A DNA stretch of 64,000 nucleotides from positions 1 to 64,000 of the forward strand of contig NZ_JAHXGQ010000014.1 of assembly GCF_019375475.1 (NCBI RefSeq), written 5' to 3'. Each line of letters starts with the position of its first letter. Position 1 is the stretch's first letter. Positions 35,045 through 42,766 of the stretch are shown one piece after another. The notes beneath the pieces are model-generated. The model was given only the letters and a program-made list of their open reading frames with translations. It made no database searches and was not told the origin of the DNA. The position numbers and the translations under genes are program-made. Source of the DNA: Saccharothrix obliqua (GTDB lineage: Bacteria > Actinomycetota > Actinomycetes > Mycobacteriales > Pseudonocardiaceae).

Positions 35045-35532
35045 CGGCGACCGCGGAACCGGTGTCGCTGCGCGAAGCGATGTCCCGGTTCGCCACCGGG
35101 ATCGTCGTGCTGACCGCGGGCGGCGAGCACAGCCACGGGATGACGGCCAACGCGTTCAGCTCGGTCTCGCTCGACCCGCCGCAGGTGCTGTGCTGCGTCA
35201 CCCGCACGGCCCGGATGCACCGGGCGATCACGTCGGCCGGGTGCTTCGCGGTCTCGGTCCTGAGCGCGGAGCAGGAGGCCACCGCCCGCTACTTCGCGGG
35301 CGGGCGGCGGCCCGACGGGGCGACCCAGTTCGACGCGGTGGACTGGGCGCCGGGCCCGTGCACCGGCGCGCCGCTGCTGGGCGGCGCGCTGGCGTGGCTG
35401 GAGTGCGAGCTGGCCGAGGCGCACGAGGGCGGCGACCACACCATCTTCGTCGGCCGGGTGCTCGGCTCGAACCGCGGCCCGGACCGCTCGGCGCTGCTGT
35501 ACTTCGGCGGCGCGTACCACCGGTTGACCTAG
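35041..35532 (+). CDS. Flavin reductase (HpaC/SgcE6-like)
   Basis: A 163-residue short-chain flavin reductase with the family features RFATGIVVLTAG, HGMTANAFSSVSLDPPQVLCCV and GDHTIFVGRVL. It should reduce FAD or FMN with NAD(P)H and supply it to flavin monooxygenases. The two likely clients in the window are the acyl-CoA-dehydrogenase-fold enzyme at 35922 and the HpaB-type hydroxylase at 46452. In C-1027 biosynthesis the comparable SgcE6 serves the hydroxylase SgcC. The GTG at 35041 overlaps the thioesterase stop. Confidence 0.87.
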   Translation: MTATAEPVSLREAMSRFATGIVVLTAGGEHSHGMTANAFSSVSLDPPQVLCCVTRTARMHRAITSAGCFAVSVLSAEQEATARYFAGGRRPDGATQFDAVDWAPGPCTGAPLLGGALAWLECELAEAHEGGDHTIFVGRVLGSNRGPDRSALLYFGGAYHRLT

Positions 35533-35638
35533 CCGGGCGGCGCACCGGCACCCGCGGGCGGGAGCGTTGTCGCGCGGGTGCCGGCGGTGCGTCCGGTCGG
35601 CCACCGGCACCCGCGGGCGGGGGCGTTGTCGCGCGGGT
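35533..35638. terminator. Two tandem hairpins after the core operon
   Basis: Two copies of the same 12-bp perfect inverted repeat (CCGGCACCCGCG pairing with CGCGGGTGCCGG) lie at 35545-35556/35573-35584 and 35604-35615/35632-35643, 59 bases apart. They follow the flavin reductase stop and could stop or attenuate transcription. They run directly into the 45-bp repeat array. Confidence 0.55.
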
Positions 35639-35819
35639 GCCGGTGTCGGTGGGCCATCGGCACCGCTGCCCGCACCGCTGGCTGCCGGTGTCGGTGGGCC
35701 ATGGGCACCACTGCCCGCACCGCTGGCTGCCGGTGTCGGTGGGCCATCGGCACCACTGCCCGCACCGCTGGGCGCCGGTGTCGTTCGGCCATCCGGCACC
35801 ACCGCCCGCACCGCTGCGA
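35639..35819. repeat. Four 45-bp tandem repeats containing a 23-bp imperfect palindrome
   Basis: Units start at 35639, 35684, 35729 and 35774. Each contains a near-palindrome of the form GGTGTCGGTGG-GCCATCGGCACC followed by CACTGCCCGCACCGCTGG. The first three differ at very few bases and the fourth is diverged. Translated in the frame of the next gene they read as 15-residue units (PVSVGHRHHCPHRWL), but there is no ribosome-binding site, and the next gene has its own AGGAGG at 35910-35915. I read this as a non-coding, RNA- or DNA-structure-forming array. Confidence 0.78.
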
Positions 35820-35921
35820 ACCGGCGAACCGGCACAAGCGAGAAGACGCGCCGGGAGCGGTGTCGGTGGGACCGTCCGACGTGTCCCGGCGCGCACCCAC
35901 CCGATACCCAGGAGGCACCCG

Positions 35922-37094
35922 GTGTCGACCACCGACATCCCGTCCCGAGAAGAACTCGTCCGCCGCGCGGCGGACCTGGCGCCGCTGCTGCGGAAGCACT
36001 CCGCGTGGTCCGAGGAGAACCGGCGGCTGCACGACGAGACGGTCGAGGCGCTCGCCGCCGCCGGCTTCTTCAAGCTCCGGACGCCCGTCCGCCACGGCGG
36101 CTACGAGGTGGACACCCGGACGCTGGTCGACGTCACCGCCGAGCTGGCCCGCGGTGACGGCTCGGTCGGCTGGACCGCCGCCGTGCACACCATCCCGACC
36201 TGGATGGCCTGCCAGTTCCCCTCCCACGTGCAGGACGAGGTCTTCGCCGAGGAGGACGTGCGGCTCTGCGGCACGTTGAGCCCGAGCGCGATGGCCACGC
36301 CCGCCGACGGCGGCGCGATCGTCAACGGCAAGTGGGGCTTCATCAGCGGCGCCCACCACAGCCAGTGGCAGGAGATCATCGCGATCATGGTCGGCCACGA
36401 GGGCGAGCCGTACCCGATCGTGGCCCTGGTGCCCATGTCCGACCTGCTCGTCGTGGACGACTGGCGCACCTCCGGCCTGTGCGGCACGGGCAGCGTCAGC
36501 ACGGTGGCCAAGGACCTCTTCGTCCCGGCGGAGCGCATCCTGCCGCTGCCCGCCGTGCTGTCCGGCGGCGGGGCCGACGCCGACGCCGCCATCTACCGCC
36601 CGCCGCTGCTGCCGGTGGCCTCCGCGTCGTCGGTCGGCGTCGCGCTGGGCATGGCGGTCGCGGCACGTGAGGCGTTCTTCAAGCGCCTGCCCGACCGCAA
36701 GATCACCTACACCTCCTACGAGCGGCAGGCCGACGCGCCGCTGACCCACTTCCAGGTCGCCGAGGCCGCGGTGAAGACCGACCAGGCCCGGTTCCACGCC
36801 CACCGGCTGGCCGACCTGGTCGACACCAAGGCGGCGGCCGGCGAGCCGTGGGCGCTGGAGGAGCGGGCGGTGGCGCGGGCCGACCTGGGTGTGGTGTGCC
36901 GGCTCGCGAAGGAGGCGGTCGACGTCCTGGCCACCGCCAGCGGCGGCTCCTCGATCTACCGCGACATCCCGATCCAGCGGATCACCCGCGACGTGCACGC
37001 GATCAACCAGCACGCGCTCATGCACCCGGACACCAACGCCGAGCTGTACGGCCGAGTCCTCTGCGGACTGGAGCCCAACACCCTCTACATCTGA
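35922..37094 (+). CDS. Flavin-dependent monooxygenase with acyl-CoA dehydrogenase fold
   Basis: A 390-residue protein of the HsaA-type two-component flavin monooxygenases. It has the N-terminal RLHDETVEALAAAGFFKLRTP, the flavin-binding stretch GKWGFISGAHHSQW, WRTSGLCGTGS and the C-terminal VDVLATASGGSSIYRDIPIQRITRDVHAINQH. It needs reduced flavin, presumably from the reductase at 35041. It probably hydroxylates the enediyne core or an aryl precursor. The GTG at 35922 has AGGAGG six bases upstream. The 45-bp array lies just before it. Confidence 0.84.
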   Translation: MSTTDIPSREELVRRAADLAPLLRKHSAWSEENRRLHDETVEALAAAGFFKLRTPVRHGGYEVDTRTLVDVTAELARGDGSVGWTAAVHTIPTWMACQFPSHVQDEVFAEEDVRLCGTLSPSAMATPADGGAIVNGKWGFISGAHHSQWQEIIAIMVGHEGEPYPIVALVPMSDLLVVDDWRTSGLCGTGSVSTVAKDLFVPAERILPLPAVLSGGGADADAAIYRPPLLPVASASSVGVALGMAVAAREAFFKRLPDRKITYTSYERQADAPLTHFQVAEAAVKTDQARFHAHRLADLVDTKAAAGEPWALEERAVARADLGVVCRLAKEAVDVLATASGGSSIYRDIPIQRITRDVHAINQHALMHPDTNAELYGRVLCGLEPNTLYI

Positions 37095-37117
37095 TCCGTA
37101 TCCCCAGGAGGACAAGC

Positions 37118-37540
37118 ATGACGACGTCCACACCCGAGAACACCGGGACCCAGGCCGACGGCGCCGCCGTCGCGGCGCTCACCCGGCGAGTGGTGGCCGC
37201 GTGGGCCTACCACGACGCCGAGGCGTTCGCCGGCGTGTTCACCGAGGACGGGACCATGATCCTGCCCGGTGTCTACTGCAAGGGCCGCGAGCAGATCGCG
37301 GCGCACATGGCCGACGCGTTCCGCAACCAGTACAAGGGCACGCAGGTCACCGGCACCCCGATCGACATCAGGTTCTTCGGTCCCGACAGCGGCGTGCTGC
37401 TCACCCAGGGCGGCGTGCTGAAGCCGGGCACCACCGAGGTGACCGAGGACAGCGCGATCCGCGCGTCGTGGGTCGTGGTGCGGCAGGACGGCGAGTGGCG
37501 GCTCGCGGCGTACCAGAACAGCCCCCGCGATGACCGCTGA
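37118..37540 (+). CDS. SgcJ/EcaC-family NTF2-like protein
   Basis: A 140-residue NTF2/SnoaL-fold protein of the SgcJ/EcaC family, with VVAAWAYHDAEAFAGVFTEDGTMILPG, GREQIAAHMADAF and the closing DGEWRLAAYQNSP. SgcJ is a C-1027 protein linked to nine-membered enediyne core formation, so this homologue is one of the best hints to the ring-size class. Its catalytic function is unsettled. The ATG at 37118 follows AGGAGGA and the gene overlaps the next by 11 bases. Confidence 0.82.
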   Translation: MTTSTPENTGTQADGAAVAALTRRVVAAWAYHDAEAFAGVFTEDGTMILPGVYCKGREQIAAHMADAFRNQYKGTQVTGTPIDIRFFGPDSGVLLTQGGVLKPGTTEVTEDSAIRASWVVVRQDGEWRLAAYQNSPRDDR

Positions 37541-38921
37541 GCGCGTGGTGGGCGACCGGGCGGTGGTGCTCGGCGGGAGCATGGCCGGGTTGTTGGCGGC
37601 CCGCGTGCTCGCCGACTCGTACGGCGAGGTGGTCGTGGTCGACCGGGACGGGCTGACGGGCACCACCTCGGCCCGGCGCGGCGTGCCGCAGGGGCGGCAC
37701 GTGCACGGCCTGCTCGCCCGCGGTCAGCAGGTGCTGGACGAGCTGTTCCCCGGTTTCACCGAGGAGGCCGTCGCCGACGGCATCCCGACCGGTGACCTCG
37801 GCGAGCTGCGCTGGTTCTTCCACGGTCGGCGGCTGCGGCCCGCGCCCACCGGCCTGGTGTGCGTCTCCGCGACCCGGCCCCGGCTGGAGGCCCTGGTCCG
37901 CAACCGGGTCGCCGCGCTGCCGAACGTGCGGTTCCTGGAGCGCCGCTCCGTGGACGGGTTGATCGCCACGCCGGACCGCCGGGCGGTCACCGGGGTCCGC
38001 GTGCGGGGCGAGGGCCCGGACGCCGCGGTGGAGGAGCTGACCGCCGACCTGGTGGTCGACGCGACCGGGCGCGGTTCCCGCACCCCGGTGTGGTTGTCCG
38101 AGCTGGGTTACGCCCGGCCGGAGGAGGACCGGATCCGCATCGACCTGAGCTACACCACGCGGATCTACCGCCCGCGGGAGGGCCGGGCGCTGGTCGACGA
38201 CCTGTCGATCAACCCGGTCTCGTCGCCGTCGCACCCGCGTGGCGCGTTCCTGTCCAGGATCGAGGACGGCTGCTACGTCCTCTCGCTCACCGGCGTGTTC
38301 GGCGACGCCGCGCCGACCGACCCGGACGGTTTCCTGGACTGGGTGCGCTCCCTGCCGGTGCCCGACATCCACGAGGTGATCCGGGACGCGGAACCGCTGG
38401 GCGACCCCGTGCAGTTCCGCTACCCGCACAGCGTGCGGCGGCGGTACGAGCGGCTGACCGCGTTCCCGGACCGCCTGCTGGTCATGGGCGACGCGTTGTG
38501 CAGCTTCAACCCCGTCTACGGGCAGGGCATGACCGCCGCGGCGCTGGAGGCGGTCGAGCTGCGCGAGCACCTGCGAGCGGGCGCGCCCCGGCCGCTGGAG
38601 TTCCTGCGCGCGGTCGCCCGCGTCATCGACGTGCCGTGGGACATGTCGGCGGGCGGCGACCTCGCCTACCCGCAGGTGACCGGGCGTCGTTCGCTCAAGG
38701 TGCGGGTCGGCAACGCCTACATGGCGAAGGTCCAGGCGGCGGCGACCGGGGACGGCGCGATCACCAGGGCCTTCATGCGGGTGGCCGGCCTGGTCGACCC
38801 GCCGGGGTCGATGATGCGGCCGGGGATGGTGCTGCGCGTGCTGCGCGCCGCGCGGAAGGTCGGCCGGTCCCGCCCGGTGGACGGTCCGGTGGTCGCGGCC
38901 GGTGGGGCGCGCGCCGAGTGA
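37530..38921 (+). CDS. FAD-dependent epoxidase-like oxidoreductase
   Basis: A 463-residue group A flavoprotein. It has the N-terminal RAVVLGGSMAGLLAARVLAD dinucleotide fold, RHVHGLLARGQQVLDELFPG, the DLVVDATGRGSRTP motif and the second FAD motif RLLVMGDALCSFNPVYGQGMT. It resembles squalene-epoxidase or geranylgeranyl-reductase-like enzymes. With an epoxide hydrolase encoded nearby, an attractive role is epoxidation of the enediyne core before hydrolysis. That pairing is inferred. It is coupled to the SgcJ-like gene and ends at a strong hairpin. Confidence 0.83.
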   Translation: MTAERVVGDRAVVLGGSMAGLLAARVLADSYGEVVVVDRDGLTGTTSARRGVPQGRHVHGLLARGQQVLDELFPGFTEEAVADGIPTGDLGELRWFFHGRRLRPAPTGLVCVSATRPRLEALVRNRVAALPNVRFLERRSVDGLIATPDRRAVTGVRVRGEGPDAAVEELTADLVVDATGRGSRTPVWLSELGYARPEEDRIRIDLSYTTRIYRPREGRALVDDLSINPVSSPSHPRGAFLSRIEDGCYVLSLTGVFGDAAPTDPDGFLDWVRSLPVPDIHEVIRDAEPLGDPVQFRYPHSVRRRYERLTAFPDRLLVMGDALCSFNPVYGQGMTAAALEAVELREHLRAGAPRPLEFLRAVARVIDVPWDMSAGGDLAYPQVTGRRSLKVRVGNAYMAKVQAAATGDGAITRAFMRVAGLVDPPGSMMRPGMVLRVLRAARKVGRSRPVDGPVVAAGGARAE

Positions 38922-38929
38922 ACGCGGCA

Positions 38930-38960
38930 CGGCTGGGGTCGCCGCCGGCGACCCCAGCCG
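38930..38960. terminator. Bidirectional hairpin terminator
   Basis: A perfect 14-bp stem (38930-38943 with 38947-38960) and 3-base loop separate convergent genes ending at 38921 (plus) and 38970 (minus). Confidence 0.75.
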
Positions 38961-38969
38961 CACCGCCGC

Positions 38970-40196
38970 TCATTCGGCGGTCAGCCGGACCGGCAGCGCC
39001 CGGTGGCCGTTCATGATGAACGTCGGCAGCGGCTGGAGTTCGTCGGCGGGCACGGCCAGCCGCATGTCCGGGAACCGCTCGAACAACGTGGACAGGCCGA
39101 TGGTGCCGACCATGCGCGCGATCCCGACACCCAGGCAGTAGTGCGGCCCGTGGCCGAAGGACAGGTGTTCCTTGTCGGCCCGGGTGATGTCGAAGTCGTC
39201 CGCGGTGTCGCCGTGCAGCGCGGGGTCGCGGCCCACGGCGGCGTAGTTGACCAGGATCGGGTCGCCCTTCGGGATGGTGACCCCGGCCAACGGGATGTCC
39301 TCCACCGCGTACCGCAGCGGCAGGCTCGCGAGCGGCGACTGCACCCGCAGCGTCTCGTCGATGACGTCGTCCCACGACGACCGGCCGGACAGCACCAGGT
39401 CGCGCTGCTCGGGGTGGGTCAGCAGCGCGGTGATGGCGTTGTCGAAGAAGTTGATCGTGGTCTCCGAACCGGCGCCGAGGATGGCGAAGATCGAGTCCGC
39501 CATCTCCTGCTCGCTCAACCGCGACCCGTCCTCGTCCCGCGCGGCGATCAGGTCGCTGGTGATGTCGTCGCCGGGGGTGCGGCGCTTCTCGGCGATCAGG
39601 TCGGACATCGCGCCCCGCCAGCCCTGGAGGACGGCCTGCGCCTGCTCCGGCGTGACGGTGGTGTCCACCATCATGTCGATGACCTTCGCCGTGGCGGCGC
39701 GGGCCTGCTCGGACATGCCGATCAGGTCGGCGACGAGCATGGCGGGCAGCGGGTAGGCGAACCGCTCGCGCAGGTCCACCACCTCGCCCGGCGGGGTCGC
39801 GGCCAGGGCTCCCAGCAGCCCCTCGGTCAGCTCCACCACGCGTGGCTGGATCGACTCGGTGCGGCGGCGGGTGAACGCCTTGCCCACCAGCCTGCGCAAC
39901 CGCACGTGGTCCTTGCCGTACGCGGTGACCATGTTGTCCATGGCGACCCAGCTGATCAGCTCCCAGTCGCCGGGCACGCGGCCCTCGATGAAGTCGGGCC
40001 AGTGGTTGCGCGCGCTCTTGGTCACCCTGGGGTCGGTCAGGATCGACTTGATCGCGGCGTGGCTCGTGACCGACCACGCGGTGACCCCGCCGGGCAGGGT
40101 GACCCGCACCGCCGGCGCCTGCGCGCGCAGGGCGGCGGCCTCGGCGTGGATGTCGCTCCCGTTGACGTCCAGCGCCACGGGGGTGTTCGGTGCCAT
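38970..40196 (-). CDS. Cytochrome P450
   Basis: A 408-residue actinomycete P450. The I-helix reads LGAGSETTINFF, so the usual AGxxT has the form GAGSETT. The ExxR segment is DETLRVQSP and the heme motif is FGHGPHYCLGVGIAR. The ATG at 40196 follows GGGAGA. It lies 33 bases after the epoxide hydrolase gene and probably shares its transcript. Its substrate may be the enediyne core or a sugar or aryl appendage. Confidence 0.88.
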   Translation of the reverse strand: MAPNTPVALDVNGSDIHAEAAALRAQAPAVRVTLPGGVTAWSVTSHAAIKSILTDPRVTKSARNHWPDFIEGRVPGDWELISWVAMDNMVTAYGKDHVRLRRLVGKAFTRRRTESIQPRVVELTEGLLGALAATPPGEVVDLRERFAYPLPAMLVADLIGMSEQARAATAKVIDMMVDTTVTPEQAQAVLQGWRGAMSDLIAEKRRTPGDDITSDLIAARDEDGSRLSEQEMADSIFAILGAGSETTINFFDNAITALLTHPEQRDLVLSGRSSWDDVIDETLRVQSPLASLPLRYAVEDIPLAGVTIPKGDPILVNYAAVGRDPALHGDTADDFDITRADKEHLSFGHGPHYCLGVGIARMVGTIGLSTLFERFPDMRLAVPADELQPLPTFIMNGHRALPVRLTAE

Positions 40197-40229
40197 TCTG
40201 TCTCCCAACGTGTTTCGGGTGAGCCGGCC

Positions 40230-41384
40230 TCAGGCCAGGGAGCGGGCGAACGCCCGGATGTCGCCGACGAGCCGTTCGGGCTGCTCCAGGGCGGCGAAGT
40301 GGCCGCCCCGGTCGAACTCGGTCCAGCGGGTGATGGTGTGGATGTCCCGCTCGGCGAAGCGGCGGACCGGCAGGAAGATGTCCTTGGGGAACACCGCCAC
40401 GCCCACCGGGACGGGCACCGGCGGACCGGGCTCGCCCGCCGCGGCGCGGCGCACCGCTTCGGCGCCCTCGTAGTAGAACTGCGCCGAGGAACCCGCCGTA
40501 CCGGTCAGCCAGTAGATCGACACGGTGTCCAGGATGCGGTCGCGGGACACCGCGTCCTCGGGGGTGTCGGTCGAGTCGGTCCAGTCCCGGAACCGCTCGA
40601 CGATCCAGGCGAGCTGCCCGACCGGCGAGTCGGTGAGGGCGTAGGCCAGCGTCTGCGGCCGGGTGGCCTGGACCTTCATGTAGCCGGACAGCTCCTGGTC
40701 GAACCGCCCGAGCGCACCCAGCCGCTCCAGCTCGACGGCGTCCAGCGCGGCCATCTCCGCCGGGTCGCCGGAGGGGAACGTCATGAGCATGTTCACGTGC
40801 ACCCCGAGCACGTGGTCGGGGTGCATCGCGCCCAGGGCCAGGGAGATCACCGACCCGGCGTCACCGCCCTGCGCCACGTAGCGGTCGTACCCGAGGCGGC
40901 GCATCAGCTCCGCCCAGGCGTTGGCGATGCGCGGCACGTCCCAGCCGGTCTGGGTGAGCGGCCGGGAAAACCCGTAGCCCGGGATGGACGGGATCACCAG
41001 GTGGAAGGCGTCCGCCGGGTCGCCGCCGTGCGCGCGGGGGTCGGTGAGCGGGCCGATCACGTCCAGGAACTCGGCGACCGAACCCGGCCAGCCGTGGGTG
41101 AGCAGCAGGGGCGTGGCGTCGGGCTCGGGGGAGCGGACGTGCATCAGGTGCACCGTCGCGCCGTCGATCTCGGTGAGGAACTGCGGGTGGCGGTTCAGCT
41201 CCGCCTCGGTGGCGCGCCAGTCGTAGCGGGTGCGCCAGTGCTCGGCCAGGTCCCGCACGTAGTCCGCGGGAGCGCCGCGGGACCAGCCCACGCCGGGCAG
41301 CTCGTCCGGCCAGCGGGTGTCGGCGAGGCGTCGGCGGAGATCCGCCAGGTCGGCTTCGGGGACGGCTATGCGGAAGCGGCGCAT
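40230..41384 (-). CDS. Epoxide hydrolase (SgcF-like)
   Basis: A 384-residue alpha/beta-hydrolase epoxide hydrolase. It has an N-terminal EHN lid (FRIAVPEADLADLRRRLADTRWP), the oxyanion segment LTHGWPGS, the nucleophile elbow QGGDAGS with the catalytic aspartate, and the C-terminal histidine in RGGHFAALEQPE. SgcF and NcsF2 in nine-membered enediyne clusters open the core epoxide to a vicinal diol, and this gene is the natural counterpart. The ATG at 41384 gives the usual family length; the upstream extension is non-coding-like. Confidence 0.88.
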   Translation of the reverse strand: MRRFRIAVPEADLADLRRRLADTRWPDELPGVGWSRGAPADYVRDLAEHWRTRYDWRATEAELNRHPQFLTEIDGATVHLMHVRSPEPDATPLLLTHGWPGSVAEFLDVIGPLTDPRAHGGDPADAFHLVIPSIPGYGFSRPLTQTGWDVPRIANAWAELMRRLGYDRYVAQGGDAGSVISLALGAMHPDHVLGVHVNMLMTFPSGDPAEMAALDAVELERLGALGRFDQELSGYMKVQATRPQTLAYALTDSPVGQLAWIVERFRDWTDSTDTPEDAVSRDRILDTVSIYWLTGTAGSSAQFYYEGAEAVRRAAAGEPGPPVPVPVGVAVFPKDIFLPVRRFAERDIHTITRWTEFDRGGHFAALEQPERLVGDIRAFARSLA

Positions 41385-41989
41385 GGGTGGTCCGATCGTC
41401 GTGGGCGGACCGGGAACCGCCTGTCGGTCACGCGGTGTCGCGGCGGAGTCCACGGCTCTGGTTGGCACACATCGTGATCGCGCGTCGGAACCCGGTCATC
41501 TCCTGCGTTGCTTCCGGGTGGGGGACGGGTGGCGCGCCGGGGAATGCGGCAAAGCACGAGAGGGGGAGCGGTGTGGACGGGGGTGGATGCGGTGGTGTGC
41601 GGGCGAACCACGTGCGGGGCGCGGCAGGGGGACCGGTGGGGCGAGGGCGGCTCCGGGTCGGCGGCGGGGCGCGGGAGGTGCGAGTTGGCGTGCGGCGGGC
41701 GGGGTGCGTGGCGGGATGCGAGGGGTGTGGCCGGGGCGGGCCTCGCGGCGGGGCGCGGCAGATGTGGCGCCTCGCAGGCGTGGCGGGGTGCGGGCGGCGG
41801 TTCGGGGAAGCGGGTGGGGCCTGGCCCGCGCGTGGCTCCGCGCGGGATGCGGTGGTGCCCGGGACGTGTGGTCCGGCCCGGGTCGCATCGGCCGATGCGG
41901 CAAGGCATGAGAGGCGCGGGGTGGTGCGTCCGCAGCAGGATGGGGCGCGGTGGCGCGAGCGCGTCGTGCCCGAGCCGAAGGAGAACCCG
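41385..41989. other. G-rich intergenic region with a 20-bp direct repeat
   Basis: About 600 bases between divergent genes. A 20-base direct repeat of the form ATGCGGCAA(A/G)GCA(C/T)GAGAGG lies at 41544-41563 and 41895-41914. The 350 bases between are strikingly richer in G than C on the plus strand, with runs such as GGCGGCGGGGCGCGGG. The open frames across it have no family resemblance. Promoters for the epoxide hydrolase and DUF899 genes must lie here. Confidence 0.5.
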
Positions 41990-42640
41990 GTGACCCTGCC
42001 GCGGACCGCGTCCCGCGCCGACTGGCTGGAGGCGCGCAAGTCGTTGCTGGTCAAGGAGAAGGAGCTGACCCGCGCCCGGGACGCGCTGAGCGCCGAACGC
42101 CGCCGGCTGCCCGTGGTGGAGGTCTCGCCGGACTACGCGTTCCAGGGACCCGCCGGTTCGGTGCGGCTGGTCGACCTGTTCGACGGCCGCCGCCAGCTCA
42201 TCCTCTACCACTTCATGGGCGCGATCCCGGGCTACGGCTGGTGCCCGGTGTGCTCGTTCTGGATCGACAACGTCGGCCACCCGGCCCACTTCCACGCGCG
42301 TGACACGACGTTCGTCGTGGACTGCCCCGAGCCGTGGTCCGACGTGGAGGCGTTCGTCGCGCGGATGGGCTGGACGGTTCCTTTCGTGTCGTCCCACGGC
42401 ACCTCCTTCTACGAGGACTTCCACGTGGAGCTGGGCGGCGCGCCGGGCGAGGTGGACGCGCCCGGCGTCAGCGTCTTCCTGCGCGAGGGCGACGCCGTCT
42501 TCCACTCGTACTCGACCTACCGGCGCGGCAGCGACCACCTCAACGGGACGTACGCCTATTTGGACCTCACCCCGTTGGGCCGTCAGGAGGACCACCTGGA
42601 GGACAAGATGGACTGGATGCGCCTCCACGACGAGTATTGA
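41990..42640 (+). CDS. DUF899 thioredoxin-like protein
   Basis: A 216-residue DUF899 family protein: RLPVVEVSPDYAFQGPAG, LILYHFMGAIPGYGWCPVCSFWIDN, FVVDCPEPWSDVEAFVARMGWTVPFVSSHGTSFYEDF and YAYLDLTPLGRQED. The CPVC pair occupies a thioredoxin-like position, so a thiol redox role is plausible, but the family is uncharacterised. The GTG at 41990 follows GAAGGAGA. It may protect against or process the thiol-activated warhead; this is speculation from its place between epoxide hydrolase and the resistance ATPase. Confidence 0.8.
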   Translation: MTLPRTASRADWLEARKSLLVKEKELTRARDALSAERRRLPVVEVSPDYAFQGPAGSVRLVDLFDGRRQLILYHFMGAIPGYGWCPVCSFWIDNVGHPAHFHARDTTFVVDCPEPWSDVEAFVARMGWTVPFVSSHGTSFYEDFHVELGGAPGEVDAPGVSVFLREGDAVFHSYSTYRRGSDHLNGTYAYLDLTPLGRQEDHLEDKMDWMRLHDEY

Positions 42641-42683
42641 GCGGCCGAACGGGTGATCGCTCCGCTCCGCCGGCCGGAGGTGC

Positions 42684-42689
42684 TATACA
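42684..42689 (+). promoter_or_regulatory. Candidate extended -10 promoter for the UvrA-like gene
   Basis: TGC-TATACA (extended -10, hexamer 42684-42689) is about 80 bases upstream of the UvrA-like start, in an otherwise GC-rich gap. No good -35 is visible. Confidence 0.35.
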
Positions 42690-42766
42690 TGGCAACGATC
42701 CGGGACAGGCGTCCGAACCCGCGCGCCGGCGACGTGGTCGCGGCAGGTCTTCACGAGGAGCGGTGA

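Noticed and set aside
35639..35819. CRISPR array
   Set aside because: The units are contiguous tandem repeats with no unique spacers, and no cas genes are present.
34953..35921. Long extension of the flavin monooxygenase frame through the 45-bp repeats
   Set aside because: It would overlap the flavin reductase gene out of frame. The gene has a perfect AGGAGG before the GTG at 35922.
41387..41989. N-terminal extension of the DUF899 protein
   Set aside because: The 200-codon extension is glycine/arginine-rich repeat-like sequence; the family start fits the GTG at 41990 with a good ribosome-binding site.
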